Below, in pieces: positions 1 through 9,457 of a stretch of 64,000 bases of DNA. Source of the stretch: Amaricoccus sp. (GTDB taxonomy: Bacteria > Pseudomonadota > Alphaproteobacteria > Rhodobacterales > Rhodobacteraceae); assembly GCF_017993425.1 (NCBI RefSeq), contig NZ_JAGOMQ010000015.1, forward strand, positions 29,789 to 93,788. The letters run 5' to 3'. The notes below the pieces were generated by a model, which saw only the letters and a list, made by a program, of their open reading frames with translations, had not been told where the DNA came from and did not search any database. Both the position numbers and the translations under genes were made by a program. Within the stretch, counting starts at the first letter, position 1. Every line of letters begins with the position of its first letter.

Positions 1-915
1 CCGGGTGCCGCCCTCCCAGTCGCGCGCCTCGCGCCCGGCGGCTGCCAAGGCGGCGTCCACGTCGCGCTGGCGCAGGTGGCGGGTGATGTTGGTCAGCTCG
101 GTGCCGAAGGTGAAGGCATGGACCTGCGCCCAGCCAGCCCCCTTGGCGTTGGCGGCCGCGTGCAGGAAATGCAGCAGCATCCGGCTGTAGGACGACATGG
201 ATCCGGAGATGTCGCAGAGCGCGACGAGGTTCGGCCAGCGCGTCCGCCGCGCCCGCGTCGCCAGCCGCCGCACGTCGCCGCCCGAGCGCAGCGCCGCGCG
301 CATGGTGCCGCGCCAGTCGGCGACCTGTCCGCGCGGGTCGGGCCGGGTCCGCCGCGAGGCGATCGGCTGCACCGGCAGGTCGAGCCGGGCGATGGCGCGC
401 TTCGCCTCGGCGACCTCCGACGCGGACATCTGCTCGAAGTCGAGGCTTCTCAGCCGCTCGTCCGCCGAGAAGGTCAGCGTCGCGTCGAACTCGACCTTCG
501 GCTCCTCCTCCCCCGCCTCTTCCGCCCGCGGCGGCGGCGGCTCGGCGCCGTCGGTCAGCGCTTCCGCCGCGCGCCGTTCCGCCGCGCTCGGCGTATGCGG
601 CTCGGCCACTCCGCGCAGCAGCGGCAGCATCAGGCTCATCATGTGCTCCATGAAGGCCGGATCCCGCCAGAACAGCCGGAACACCTGCGCGAAGGCCTCG
701 CGCTGCTCGGGCCGCGAGACGAAGCAGGCCTGGAGCGTGTGGTAGAAATCCCCCTTGTCGGTGAACCCGGCCGCCTCCACCGCGCGCACGGCGTCCACCA
801 CCCGCCCCGGGCCGACCGGCAGCCCGGCCTTGCGCAGCGCGCGGGCGAAGTGGACGATGTTGGCGGCGAGCTTGCCATCCTCCGCAACGAGGGCAAGTCC
901 CGCCGGCCGCGCCAT
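1..915 (-). CDS. VWA domain protein, CoxE-like (3' end outside window)
   Basis: The frame is open from the ATG at 915 down to base 1, so at least 305 residues are present and the C-terminus is missing. The N-terminal half is a helical region typical of CoxE-family proteins, followed by an acidic proline-rich linker near residues 115-140. The start of a von Willebrand A domain follows, with the metal-binding DISGS motif near residue 235. CoxE-type proteins work with a MoxR/CoxD AAA ATPase as chaperones that insert metal or cofactor into enzymes such as CO dehydrogenase. The ATG shares its first base with the last base of the MoxR stop codon (TGATG), so the two are translationally coupled. The XdhC-type genes nearby support a molybdoenzyme maturation role. 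The family call is firm; the enzyme served is an inference. Confidence 0.85.
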   Translation of the reverse strand, partial: MARPAGLALVAEDGKLAANIVHFARALRKAGLPVGPGRVVDAVRAVEAAGFTDKGDFYHTLQACFVSRPEQREAFAQVFRLFWRDPAFMEHMMSLMLPLLRGVAEPHTPSAAERRAAEALTDGAEPPPPRAEEAGEEEPKVEFDATLTFSADERLRSLDFEQMSASEVAEAKRAIARLDLPVQPIASRRTRPDPRGQVADWRGTMRAALRSGGDVRRLATRARRTRWPNLVALCDISGSMSSYSRMLLHFLHAAANAKGAGWAQVHAFTFGTELTNITRHLRQRDVDAALAAAGREARDWEGGTR

Positions 916-1829
916 CACACCGGCCCGAGCTCGGCGCGCGCCTCGTCGAGGATGCGCTTGGCCTCCGAGCCCTGCATCCGCGCGATGTCGTCCTGGTATT
1001 TCAGCAGCGCCCCAAGCGTGTCCGCGATCACCTGCGGCGACAGCGCCACCGCGTCGAGCGCGACGAGGCACTTCGCCCAGTCGATCGTCTCCGCGACGCC
1101 CGGCTTCTTGAACAGGTCCTCCGTGCGCAGCCGCTGCACGAAGCCGACCACCTCGCGCGACAGCGCGTCGCTCGCCTCCGGGGCGCGGGCGCGCAGGATC
1201 GCGTATTCCCGGTCGAAGTCCGGATACTCGACCCAGTGATAGAGACAGCGCCGCTTCAGCGCGTCATGGACCTCGCGCGTGCGGTTCGAGGTCAGCACCA
1301 CGATCGGCGGCTCCTCCGCCTTCACCGGCCCGAGCTCCGGGATCGTCACCTGGAAGTCCGACAGCGCCTCGAGCAGGAACGCCTCGAACGGCTCGTCCGT
1401 GCGGTCGAGCTCGTCGATCAGCAGCACCGGCGGCCCCTCGACATGCGGCTCCATCGCCTCGAGCAGCGGCCGCCGGATCAGGTAGCGGCCCGAGAACAGC
1501 TCCTCGGTCAGCCCGTCCCGGTCCATCCCGCCGGTCGCCTCGGCGGTGCGGATCGCCACCATCTGCGCCGGAAAGTTCCACTCGTAGACCGCGCTCGCCG
1601 CGTCGAGCCCCTCGTAGCATTGCAGCCGGATCAGCTTGCGCCCCAGCGCCGCCGCCAGCGCCTTGGCGATCTCCGTCTTGCCGACCCCCGCCTCGCCCTC
1701 CAGGAACAAGGGCCGCCCGAGCCGCAGGCTCAGGAACACCACCGTCGCGAGGCCCCGCCCCGCCACGTAGCCCGCCTCGGCGAGCAGCTTCTGGGTCTCG
1801 TCGATCGAGGCAGGCAATGGACGCATCAT
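915..1829 (-). CDS. MoxR-family AAA ATPase (CoxD-like)
   Basis: This is a 304-residue AAA+ ATPase of the MoxR family. Walker A is GEAGVGKTE near residue 45, Walker B is LLIDELDR, and sensor 1 lies in VVLTSNRTRE. MoxR ATPases remodel client proteins together with a VWA partner, here the overlapping downstream gene. Start choice: two adjacent ATGs (1829 and 1826) follow GGAG at a usable distance, and an in-frame ATG at 1850 is also possible with its own GGAG. I chose 1829 because relatives begin close to the LPASID sequence. The length fits the CoxD group (about 280-310 residues). It probably assists metallocentre assembly of a molybdenum hydroxylase. Confidence 0.88.
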   Translation of the reverse strand: MMRPLPASIDETQKLLAEAGYVAGRGLATVVFLSLRLGRPLFLEGEAGVGKTEIAKALAAALGRKLIRLQCYEGLDAASAVYEWNFPAQMVAIRTAEATGGMDRDGLTEELFSGRYLIRRPLLEAMEPHVEGPPVLLIDELDRTDEPFEAFLLEALSDFQVTIPELGPVKAEEPPIVVLTSNRTREVHDALKRRCLYHWVEYPDFDREYAILRARAPEASDALSREVVGFVQRLRTEDLFKKPGVAETIDWAKCLVALDAVALSPQVIADTLGALLKYQDDIARMQGSEAKRILDEARAELGPV

Positions 1830-1946
1830 GGTCTCCGGCGCTCGCGTCATAAGGCGCTCCGGCACGCGGAAATCAACCCCGCGCCTGCGTGGGCCGCTTG
1901 CCGACACGCCCGCCCTGCCGCCATGCTGGCGGCCGGAGGACGCCCC

Positions 1947-2429
1947 ATGCCCCTGCCGCGCCTTGCCGCCCGCCCCGCCCTCCTCGCCGGCCTCCTCTGC
2001 GCCGCCGCCCCGGCGCAGGCCGCGACCCTCGCCGTCCTGCCGGTGAAGCTCCTCGACACCTCCGACGAGGCCGCCGACCAGCGCGCGGCGCACGAGCGCC
2101 GGCAGGCCCTCGTCGCCGAGGCGCTGGTCCGCGACATGGTCGGCCGGGCCTACGACCGCGCCGTCGCCGTGCCGCCCGCCGCCCTCGCCGCCGCCTGCCC
2201 GCGCGAGACCACCGACTGCCTCCTCGCCGCCGCCCGCGACGCCGGGGGCGACGCCGTGCTCCTCATCGTCGTCCACAAGTCGAGCACCCTCATCCTGCAG
2301 GCCTTCGCCAGCCTCGTCGACGCCAGGACCGGCGCCCTCGTCGTCTCGCGCAACCTCAGCTTCCGCGGCGACACCGACGAGTCCTGGCTCCGCATGGCCG
2401 ACTTCCTCGCCGACACCCTCGGCCGGTAG
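1947..2429 (+). CDS. Secreted DUF2380-type protein
   Basis: A 160-residue protein begins with a clear Sec signal peptide: a basic start, a hydrophobic stretch and a cleavage-like PAQAA near residue 25. The mature part resembles DUF2380 proteins, with a LAVLPVKLLDTS beta strand followed by a receptor-like alpha/beta fold, paired cysteines (CPRETTDC) and the late DESWLRMADFL helix. The start is set by GGAGGA about six bases upstream. It lies divergent from moxR and just upstream of the XdhC gene. Its biochemical role is unknown; periplasmic location is inferred from the signal peptide. Confidence 0.7.
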   Translation: MPLPRLAARPALLAGLLCAAAPAQAATLAVLPVKLLDTSDEAADQRAAHERRQALVAEALVRDMVGRAYDRAVAVPPAALAAACPRETTDCLLAAARDAGGDAVLLIVVHKSSTLILQAFASLVDARTGALVVSRNLSFRGDTDESWLRMADFLADTLGR

Positions 2430-2489
2430 CCCGGTTTTCTTCGCCCCCGCCAGCCGCTATATCCCGAGGACGCCATCCGCGAGGACAGC

Positions 2490-3506
2490 ATGAGCCCCAC
2501 CGACCTCGCCGCCGCCCCCGACGCGATCCCCGAGGCCGCGCTCGCCTGGGCCCGCGAGGGACGCGGCGCCGCGCTCGCCACCGTCGTCGAGACCTGGGGC
2601 TCCGCCCCCCGCCGCACCGGCTCCCAGCTCGCCATCTCCGGCGACGCCGGCATGGCGGGATCGGTCTCCGGCGGCTGCGTCGAGGGCGCCGTCGTCGCCG
2701 AGGCGCTCGACGCCCTCGCCGACGGCCGCCCGCGCCTCCTCACCTACGGCGTCAGCGACGCCGACGCCTTCGCCGTCGGCCTCGCCTGCGGCGGCGCCAT
2801 CCGCGTCCTCGTCGAGCCGGTCGGCGTCGGCGACGGCCCCTCCGAGGCGCTCCTCGCCGAGCTCGTCGCCGCCCGCGCCGCCCGCCGGGCCGTGGTCTAC
2901 GCCGTCGACCCCGCCACCTGGGAGCGCCGCCTCGTCGCCGGCCCCGCCGACCCGCTCTGGCCCGAGGCCGCGGCCGCGCTGACCGCCGACAAGGCGGGCT
3001 TCGCCGGCGACTGGTTCCTCGGCGTCCACAACCCCCCGCTCCGCATGGCGATCGTCGGCGCCGTCCACATCGCCCAGGCCCTCGCCCCGATGGCGCGCCT
3101 CGTCGGCTACGACGTCGTGGTGATCGACCCCCGCGAGGCCTTCGGCTCGCCGGCCCGCTTCCCCGACGTCCGGCTCCTCAACGACTGGCCGGACGCGGCG
3201 CTGGCCGAGGTCGGGCTCGACGCCCGCACCGCCGTCGTCACCCTCACCCACGACCCCAAGCTCGACGACCCCGCCATCGCCGCCGCCCTCCGCGCGCCGG
3301 TCTTCTACCTCGGCAGCCTCGGCTCGACCCGCACCCACGCCAAGCGCGCCGCCCGCCTCGCCGAGACCGGGTTCGCCCCCGACGACGTCGCGCGCATCCA
3401 CGCGCCGGTCGGCCTCGACATCGGCGCCAGCACCCCGGCCGAGATCGCCGTCGCGATCCTCGCCGAGGCGACGGAACGCCTCCGCCGCCCCGAGACCCGG
3501 CGCTGA
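2490..3506 (+). CDS. XdhC/CoxI-family molybdoenzyme maturation protein
   Basis: A 338-residue protein with the two XdhC-family parts. The N-terminal XdhC_CoxI domain includes WGSAPRRTGSQLAI and the SVSGGCVEGAVVAEA motif with its conserved cysteine. The C-terminal Rossmann-like domain includes AIVGAVHIAQALAPMA. XdhC proteins bind molybdenum cofactor, promote its sulfuration and hand it to xanthine-dehydrogenase-type enzymes. The next gene starts one base after the stop codon, so they are co-transcribed. With moxR/coxE beside it, this is a maturation cluster; the catalytic subunits are not in the window. Confidence 0.9.
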   Translation: MSPTDLAAAPDAIPEAALAWAREGRGAALATVVETWGSAPRRTGSQLAISGDAGMAGSVSGGCVEGAVVAEALDALADGRPRLLTYGVSDADAFAVGLACGGAIRVLVEPVGVGDGPSEALLAELVAARAARRAVVYAVDPATWERRLVAGPADPLWPEAAAALTADKAGFAGDWFLGVHNPPLRMAIVGAVHIAQALAPMARLVGYDVVVIDPREAFGSPARFPDVRLLNDWPDAALAEVGLDARTAVVTLTHDPKLDDPAIAAALRAPVFYLGSLGSTRTHAKRAARLAETGFAPDDVARIHAPVGLDIGASTPAEIAVAILAEATERLRRPETRR

Positions 3507-3507
3507 C

Positions 3508-5148
3508 ATGCGCTTCGGCCCCGTTCCGCTCGCTGATGCCGAGGGCGCGATCCTCGCCCATTCGTTGACCGCCGGGACGACCCGGCTGAAGAAGGGCCGC
3601 CGCCTCGGCCCCGACGAGATCGCCGCCCTCGCCGCCGCCGGCGCGGCCGAGGTCACCGTGGCGCGGCTCGAGCCCGTCGACCTGGGCGAGGACGAGGCCG
3701 CCGCCGCCGTCGCCCGCGCCCTCGCGCCCGACCCGGAGGCGCAGGGCGTCACGGTCTCCGCCCCGTTCACCGGCAGGGTGAACCTCTTCGCCCGCGCCGC
3801 CGGCGTCTTCCGCATCGACCGCGCCTCCGTCGACCGGCTGAACGCGGTCGATCCGGCGATTACGCTGGCGACCCTCGCCGACTGGGCCCGCGTCGAGGCG
3901 CGGCAGATGGTCGCCACCGTCAAGGTGATCCCCTACGCCGTGGCCGGGCCCGCCGTCGCCGCCGCCGCGGCCGCCGCCGCGCCCCTCGCCGTCGCCCCCT
4001 TCCTCCCGGCGCGGGCGAGCCTGATCCTGACCCGCACGCCCGGCATGAAGGAGAGCCTGATCGCCAAGGGCGCCGAGGTCGTCGGCGCCCGGCTCCGCGC
4101 GCTCGGAATCGAGCCCGGCGCCCCCGTCGTCGTCGCCCACGAGACCGCCGCGGTCGCCGGGGCGCTCGCCGCCGCCCCCGCCGGCATGGCGCTGATCCTC
4201 GGCGGCTCCGCCACCTCCGACGCGGCCGACGTCTGCCCGGCCGCGGTGGTCGCGGCCGGCGGCCGGCTGCTGCGCTTCGGGATGCCGGTCGACCCGGGCA
4301 ACCTGCTCTTCCTCGGCGAGCAGGCCGGCCGCGTCGTGGTCGGCCTGCCTGGCTGCGCCCGCTCGCCGGCGCTCAACGGCGCCGACTGGGTGCTGGAACG
4401 GCTCGCCGCCGGCTTCGCGGTCGGCGACGCCGACATCGCCGCCATGGGGGTCGGCGGCCTCCTCAAGGAGATCCCCGCCCGGCCGCAGCCCCGCGCCGGC
4501 CGCACCGCCGCCGGCCCGACGGGGCGGCCGCGCGTCGCGGCGATCCTGCTCGCCGCCGGCGCCTCGACGCGGATGCGCGGGCGCGACAAGCTGCTCGAGC
4601 CGCTCGCCGACGGCCGCCCGGTGCTGCGCGCCGCCGCCGAGGCGGCGCTGGCGAGCCAGGCCGACGCCGCGGTCGTCGTGCTCCCCCCCGCCGCCGACGC
4701 CCGCCGCGCCGCGCTCTCGGGCCTCGGGATCGCGGCGGTCGAGGCCGCGGACGCGGCCGAGGGCATGGCCGCCTCGCTCCGCGCCGGGCTCCGCGCGGTG
4801 GTCGAGGGCGCCGACGCGGTCGTCGTGCTCCTCGCCGACATGCCGGAGGTCGGCCCGGGCGAGATCGACCGGCTGATCGCCGCCTTCGACCCGGCCGAGG
4901 GCCGCGAGATCTGCCGCGCCGTCGCCGCCGACGGCCGCCCCGGCCACCCGGTGCTCTTCGGCCGCCGCTTCTTCGAGACGCTCTCCGGCCTGACCGGCGA
5001 CCGCGGCGCCCGCGACGTGCTGCGCGACGCCGCCGAGTTCGTCGTCGACGTCCCCACCGGCGGCCGCGCCGCCACGACCGACCTCGACACCCCCGAGGAC
5101 TGGGAGGCCTGGCGCGCCCGCGATCAGGCCAAACTGCACACGTTCTGA
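3508..5148 (+). CDS. Fused molybdopterin-binding / nucleotidyltransferase protein
   Basis: A 546-residue fusion. Residues 1-330 resemble molybdopterin-binding MoeA/MogA-like proteins, including LILTRTPGMKESLI and the GGSATSDAADVCPAA segment where MoCF domains bind the pterin. Residues about 345-546 form a MobA/MocA-like nucleotidyltransferase with the LLAAGASTRMRGRDKLLEPL signature and GHPVLFGRRFFE. Such fusions are known in Alphaproteobacteria and probably attach CMP to molybdenum cofactor to give the cytosine dinucleotide form used by xanthine/CO-dehydrogenase-type enzymes. It follows the XdhC gene immediately. Substrate specificity (CTP rather than GTP) is inferred from family and context. 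Confidence 0.85.
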   Translation: MRFGPVPLADAEGAILAHSLTAGTTRLKKGRRLGPDEIAALAAAGAAEVTVARLEPVDLGEDEAAAAVARALAPDPEAQGVTVSAPFTGRVNLFARAAGVFRIDRASVDRLNAVDPAITLATLADWARVEARQMVATVKVIPYAVAGPAVAAAAAAAAPLAVAPFLPARASLILTRTPGMKESLIAKGAEVVGARLRALGIEPGAPVVVAHETAAVAGALAAAPAGMALILGGSATSDAADVCPAAVVAAGGRLLRFGMPVDPGNLLFLGEQAGRVVVGLPGCARSPALNGADWVLERLAAGFAVGDADIAAMGVGGLLKEIPARPQPRAGRTAAGPTGRPRVAAILLAAGASTRMRGRDKLLEPLADGRPVLRAAAEAALASQADAAVVVLPPAADARRAALSGLGIAAVEAADAAEGMAASLRAGLRAVVEGADAVVVLLADMPEVGPGEIDRLIAAFDPAEGREICRAVAADGRPGHPVLFGRRFFETLSGLTGDRGARDVLRDAAEFVVDVPTGGRAATTDLDTPEDWEAWRARDQAKLHTF

Positions 5149-5482
5149 ATTACCATTATTTTTCAGTAATATAAGAAGCTATCACGCGTGTTAGCGCCTC
5201 GGCGGCCGGATTTTCGCCCCCTTCCCGGCGGCCTCGTTTGCCGCAACCGGAGCGCCCCGGGCCCGACGGTTCCGGGTTGCCTTCCCCGCCCGCAGCGCCA
5301 TCCTCGACCGGAAATCCATCGGGGGGACTGAGCCCGGAGCGTCGGCGGGGATGGAGGCGCCCGGCGCGCCCCCTTCCGGGGCGTGTCCCTCCGCGGGACC
5401 GACGCGCTCCTGAAACGAGAACAGGCCGCGGACGACGCCGCGGCCTGTGAAATCCCCGCGGGCCGATGGCCCGCCGCTCGCG
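5149..5482. other. Intergenic region without a gene
   Basis: No convincing reading frame is seen. The first 50 bases are unusually A+T-rich and contain an ATTAC/GTAAT inverted repeat around a run of T, a plausible terminator for the preceding operon. The remainder is G+C-rich with no clear signal except the hairpin listed separately near the phaB stop. Confidence 0.6.
5421..5448 (-). terminator. Hairpin terminator after phaB
   Basis: An 11-bp perfect stem (ACAGGCCGCGG / CCGCGGCCTGT) with a six-base loop lies 35 bases beyond the phaB stop on the minus strand. A TCTCGTTTC tract follows in that direction. It probably ends the phaA-phaB transcript. Confidence 0.6.
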
Positions 5483-6208
5483 TCAGCTGAAGAACTGCGC
5501 GCCGTTCGCCGAGATCGTCGAGCCGGTGATGAAGCCCGCGTCGTCCGAGGCGAGGAACACCACGATCCGCGCGATCTCCTCCGGCTCGCCGAGCCGGCCG
5601 ACCGGGATCTGCGGAATGATGCGCTCGTTCAGCACCTTCTCGTCGATCGCCTTCACCATCTCGGTGGCGATGTAGCCCGGCGCGATCACGTTGACGGTGA
5701 TCCCGGCGCGCGCGCCCTCCTGCGCCAGCGCGCGGGTGAAGCCGATGTCGCCGGCCTTGGCGGCCGAGTAGTTCGCCTGCCCGGCCTGGCCCTTCTGGCC
5801 GTTAACCGAGGAGATGTTGACGATCCGCCCGAACTTGCGGTCGCGCATCCCGCCCCAGACCGGATGCGTCATGTTGAAGACTCCGGAGAGGTTGGTGTCG
5901 ATGACCTCCTTCCACTGGGCCGGGGTCATGCGATGGAACATCGCGTCCCGGGTGATGCCGGCGTTGTTCACCAGCACCTCGACCGGGCCGAGATCCGCCT
6001 CGACCTGCTTGATCCCCGCCGCGCAGGCGTCGTAGTCCGCGACCGACCACTTGTAGGTCTTGATCCCGGTCTCGGCGGTGAACTTCTTCGCCGCGTCGTC
6101 GTTGCCGGCGTAGTTCGCGGCCACAGTGTAGCCCGCGGCCTTCAGCGCGGTCGAGATCGCCGCGCCGATGCCGCGCGATCCGCCGGTGACAAGCGCCACT
6201 CGTCCCAT
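5483..6208 (-). CDS. phaB: Acetoacetyl-CoA reductase
   Basis: A 241-residue short-chain dehydrogenase with the NADPH-binding TGGSRGIG motif at the N-terminus, NNAGITRD, the catalytic serine in NISSVNG, and the YSAAK catalytic Tyr/Lys pair near residues 150-154. Length and the overall pattern match PhaB, which reduces acetoacetyl-CoA to (R)-3-hydroxybutyryl-CoA for polyhydroxybutyrate synthesis. It lies downstream of phaA in the same direction with a 152-bp gap. The ATG at 6208 is preceded by GGGGGAGA. No PHA synthase gene is in the window. Confidence 0.95.
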   Translation of the reverse strand: MGRVALVTGGSRGIGAAISTALKAAGYTVAANYAGNDDAAKKFTAETGIKTYKWSVADYDACAAGIKQVEADLGPVEVLVNNAGITRDAMFHRMTPAQWKEVIDTNLSGVFNMTHPVWGGMRDRKFGRIVNISSVNGQKGQAGQANYSAAKAGDIGFTRALAQEGARAGITVNVIAPGYIATEMVKAIDEKVLNERIIPQIPVGRLGEPEEIARIVVFLASDDAGFITGSTISANGAQFFS

Positions 6209-6304
6209 GGGTGTCTCCCCCTTCGTTTCACTTTCGAGAACAGGACCCGGCCGCCGAGCGGGGGCCGGGAACGGAGCCGGGGCGCGAGAGCGGGCGCCCC
6301 GGAC

Positions 6305-6327
6305 GCCGGCCGGCTAACCCGGCCGGC
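6305..6327 (-). terminator. Strong hairpin between phaA and phaB
   Basis: A 9-bp perfect G+C stem (GCCGGCCGG / CCGGCCGGC) with a five-base loop lies 34 bases after the phaA stop. There is no T-run, so it may attenuate the transcript or stabilise the phaA mRNA end rather than stop transcription fully. Confidence 0.4.
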
Positions 6328-6360
6328 TGTCGCGAACCTGTCGCGGCGTCCCGAGCCCGG

Positions 6361-7536
6361 TCAGGGCCGCTCGACGCAGAGCGCGACGCCCATGCCGCCG
6401 CCGATGCAAAGCGTCGCGAGGCCCTTCTTCGCGTTCCGCCGCTTCATCTCGTAGAGGAGCGTGTTCAGCACCCGCGCCCCCGACGCGCCGATTGGATGCC
6501 CGATCGCGATCGCCCCCCCGTTGACGTTCACGATCGCCGGATCCCAGCCCATGTCCTTGTTGACCGCCAGCGCCTGCGCCGCGAAGGCCTCGTTGGCCTC
6601 GATCAGGTCGAGGTCCTCGACCTTCCACCCCGCCTTGGCGAGCGCCTTGCGCGAGGCATAGATCGGCCCCGCGCCCATGATCTTCGGATCGAGCCCCGCC
6701 GTCGCGTAGCTCGCGATCCGCGCCAGCGGCTCGATCCCCCGCTTCTCCGCGTTCTCCGCCGTCATCAGCACCGCCACCGCCGCGCCGTCGTTCAGGCCCG
6801 AGGCGTTGCCCGCCGTCACCGTGCCGTCCTTCGAGAAGGCCGGCTTCAGCTTCTGCATCGCCTCGAGCGTCGCGCCGTGACGGATGTACTCGTCCTTGTC
6901 GACGACCACGTCGCCCTTGCGGCCCTTCACCGTGACCGGCACGATCTCCTCGTCGAACCTGCCCGCCTTCTGCGCCGCCTCGGCCTTGTTCTGGCTCGCC
7001 ACCGCGAACTCGTCCTGCATCTCGCGGGTGATCTGCCACTGGCCCGCCACGTTCTCCGCGGTCGTGCCCATGTGGTAGTTGTTGAAGGCGTCCCAGAGCC
7101 CGTCCTTGATCATCGTGTCGACGAGCTTCATGTCGCCCATCTTCTGCCCCGCGCGCATGTGCTGGGCGTGCGGCGACAGCGACATGCTCTCCTGCCCGCC
7201 GGCGACCACCACCTCGGCGTCGCCGAGCAGGATGTGCTGCGCCCCGAGCGCCACGGCCCGCAGCCCCGAGCCGCAGACCTGGTTCAGCCCCCACGCCGCG
7301 CTCTCCAGCGGCAGCCCGGCGTTGATATGCGCCTGCCGCGCCGGGTTCTGCCCCTGGGCGGCGGTCAGCACCTGGCCGAGGATGGTCTCGGAGACGTCCG
7401 CGGCCGGAACCCCGGCGCGCTCCAGCACCGACTTGATCACGGTCGCGCCGAGCTCGTGCGCGGGAACGGAGGCGAAGGCGCCGTTGAAGCTGCCCACCGG
7501 CGTCCGACCGGCGGACGCGATCACGATATTGGTCAT
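6361..7536 (-). CDS. phaA: Acetyl-CoA acetyltransferase (beta-ketothiolase)
   Basis: A 391-residue thiolase. The active-site cysteine is in [14 protein letters not shown] near residue 88, the histidine in [14 protein letters not shown] near 348, and the second cysteine in [13 protein letters not shown] near 378. It condenses two acetyl-CoA to acetoacetyl-CoA, the first step of polyhydroxybutyrate synthesis. GGAGGG five bases before the ATG at 7536 fixes the start; a longer upstream frame has no such site. It is the first gene of a phaA-phaB unit. Confidence 0.96.
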   Translation of the reverse strand: MTNIVIASAGRTPVGSFNGAFASVPAHELGATVIKSVLERAGVPAADVSETILGQVLTAAQGQNPARQAHINAGLPLESAAWGLNQVCGSGLRAVALGAQHILLGDAEVVVAGGQESMSLSPHAQHMRAGQKMGDMKLVDTMIKDGLWDAFNNYHMGTTAENVAGQWQITREMQDEFAVASQNKAEAAQKAGRFDEEIVPVTVKGRKGDVVVDKDEYIRHGATLEAMQKLKPAFSKDGTVTAGNASGLNDGAAVAVLMTAENAEKRGIEPLARIASYATAGLDPKIMGAGPIYASRKALAKAGWKVEDLDLIEANEAFAAQALAVNKDMGWDPAIVNVNGGAIAIGHPIGASGARVLNTLLYEMKRRNAKKGLATLCIGGGMGVALCVERP

Positions 7537-7641
7537 GTTTCCCTCCTGGGCCGCCGGAACGCGCGATGCGGTTGGAGAATCGCTGCGGGCGGGCGCGTGT
7601 AGGCGCCCCTCGTGACACAATCTTGCGCGGTGCTCAACCGC

Positions 7642-9381
7642 TCAGAGGAGGCTCCCCTGCCCCGGGTCGCCGCCGGATTCCCGCCCGCCGCGGCGCGGCC
7701 GCGCAACCGCCCCGGGACGCGGCGCCGGGCCGGCCCCCGCCTCGGGGCGCGCCGCAACGCGGCCGTCCGCCAGCTCGATCTCCAGCCCGGCGGCGGCGCG
7801 CGCGTCCGCGGCGCGGGTCAGCACCCGGCCCGCCTCATCGCGCACGATGGCGAAGCCGCGCGCCAGCGTCGCCTCCGGCCCGAGCGTCGCCAGCAGCCGC
7901 GCCCAGCCGCCGAGCGCCCCCCGCGCCGCCGCGAGACGCGCCGGGCCCGCCCGGTCGAGAGCGCGCGCGAGCCCGTCGAGCCCCACCCGCCCCTGCGCCA
8001 GCCGCCCGGCGCCGACCCGCTCCAGCCGCGCCGCGGCCGCGGCCAGCCGCTCGCCCAGCCGCCCGATCTCCCGCTCGCGGCGGCCCGGATCGAGCCCCGC
8101 GGCCACGCGCTCCAGCCGCTCCCGCCGCGCGGCGATGGCGCGGGCGAGGAGCGCGGGCGCAAGCCGCCCCGCCGCCCCCTGCGCCAGCCGCAGCCGCCCC
8201 TCGCGCGCCGCCGCCCCCAGCGCCCGCGGCAGCCGCGGCGCCAAAGCCTCGAGCCGCGCCCGCTGCCGCTCCACCGCGCGGGCGAGCAGCGCCGGCGACA
8301 GCCGCCCGCCGGCCCCCTGCGCCAGCCGCAGCCGGCGCTCCCGCGCCGCGGCGACCAGCGCCCGCGGCAGCCGCAGCGCCAGCCCGTCGAGCCGCTGCGC
8401 CCGCTCGGCCACCAGCGCCTCGCCCCGCGGCAACCCGCGCGCAAGGTCTCGCAACCGCTGCCGGCGCGCGTCGAGCCCGCGCGACAGCGCCCCCCGCCGC
8501 CGCGTCTCCAGCCCCGCGAGCCCGGCCAGCAGGTCGAGCCGCACCGGCACCGCCATCTCCGCCGCCGCGGTCGGCGTCGGCGCTCGGCGATCGGCCACGA
8601 GGTCGAGGAGCGTGTTGTCGGTCTCGTGCCCCACGGCCGAGATCAGCGGGATGCGGCAGGCGGCGGCGGCGCGCAGCACCGCCTCCTCGTTGAACCCCCA
8701 CAGGTCCTCGATCGACCCGCCGCCGCGGGCGACGATCAGCAGGTCCGGCCGCGGCGCCGGCCCGCCCGGCGCCATGGCGTCGAAGCCGCGGATCGCCGCC
8801 GCGACCTCGGCGGCGCAGTTCGGCCCCTGCACCGCCGCCGGCCAGACCAGCACCCGCCGCGGAAACCGCTCGGCGAGCCGGTGCAGGATGTCGCGGATCA
8901 CCGCGCCCGAGGGCGAGGTGACGACGCCGATCGTCTCCGGCAGGAACGGCAGCGGCCGCTTGCGGCCCGGATCGAACAGGCCCTCGGCGGCCAGCGCCGC
9001 CTTGCGCTTCTCCAGCATGGCCAGCAGCGCGCCGACGCCGGCATGGGCGATCTGCTCGATCACCATCTGGTACTTCGAGGCCCCGGGGAAGGTGGTCAGC
9101 CGCCCGGTGGCGACAACCTCCATCCCCTCCTGCGGCTGCACCGCCAGGCCGCGCACCGAGGTCCGCCAGACCACGGCTCCGAGGCAGGCGCGGTCGTCCT
9201 TCAGGTCGAGGTAGATATGCCCCGACCCCGGCCGCGACACCCGGCCCACCTCGCCGCGGACCCGCACATGCCCGAAGCCGCCCTCGATGGCGCGCTTCAC
9301 CGCGCCGGAGATCTCGCCGACGGTCAGCTCGGGGACGTTGCCGCCCGGGGAGCCCGGGCCGTCCGGCTCGAAGAGGTCCAT
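7642..9381 (-). CDS. xseA: Exodeoxyribonuclease VII large subunit with expanded coiled coil
   Basis: A 579-residue protein, clearly longer than E. coli XseA (456). Residues 1-110 form the OB-fold tRNA_anti-like domain; residues about 130-300 carry the catalytic region with [33 protein letters not shown] and [13 protein letters not shown]. Residues about 310-520 are an Arg/Ala/Leu-rich coiled coil that contains a 46-residue tandem duplication. The C-terminus ends with the usual [16 protein letters not shown]. XseA with XseB degrades single-stranded DNA. The ATG at 9381 (MDLFEPD) was chosen; the gene is divergent from purD with 76 bp between them. Confidence 0.93.
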   Translation of the reverse strand: MDLFEPDGPGSPGGNVPELTVGEISGAVKRAIEGGFGHVRVRGEVGRVSRPGSGHIYLDLKDDRACLGAVVWRTSVRGLAVQPQEGMEVVATGRLTTFPGASKYQMVIEQIAHAGVGALLAMLEKRKAALAAEGLFDPGRKRPLPFLPETIGVVTSPSGAVIRDILHRLAERFPRRVLVWPAAVQGPNCAAEVAAAIRGFDAMAPGGPAPRPDLLIVARGGGSIEDLWGFNEEAVLRAAAACRIPLISAVGHETDNTLLDLVADRRAPTPTAAAEMAVPVRLDLLAGLAGLETRRRGALSRGLDARRQRLRDLARGLPRGEALVAERAQRLDGLALRLPRALVAAARERRLRLAQGAGGRLSPALLARAVERQRARLEALAPRLPRALGAAAREGRLRLAQGAAGRLAPALLARAIAARRERLERVAAGLDPGRREREIGRLGERLAAAAARLERVGAGRLAQGRVGLDGLARALDRAGPARLAAARGALGGWARLLATLGPEATLARGFAIVRDEAGRVLTRAADARAAAGLEIELADGRVAARPEAGAGPAPRPGAVARPRRGGRESGGDPGQGSLL

Positions 9382-9457
9382 GCGCGGGCTCGCTTGCGGC
9401 GGAGAGCGGGCGACCTTAGAACGCCGGCGCGGCGGGGCCAAGCGCGGGAGGCGTGCG

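Noticed and set aside
1889..3568. Very long rightward open frame over the DUF2380 and XdhC genes
   Set aside because: Its translation is an Arg/Pro-rich string typical of the wrong frame in G+C-rich DNA; the real genes lie in other frames with recognised domains.
2457..5139. Long leftward open frames opposite the XdhC and fused nucleotidyltransferase genes
   Set aside because: Low-complexity Gly/Ala/Glu/Arg content and no motif; they are antisense shadows.
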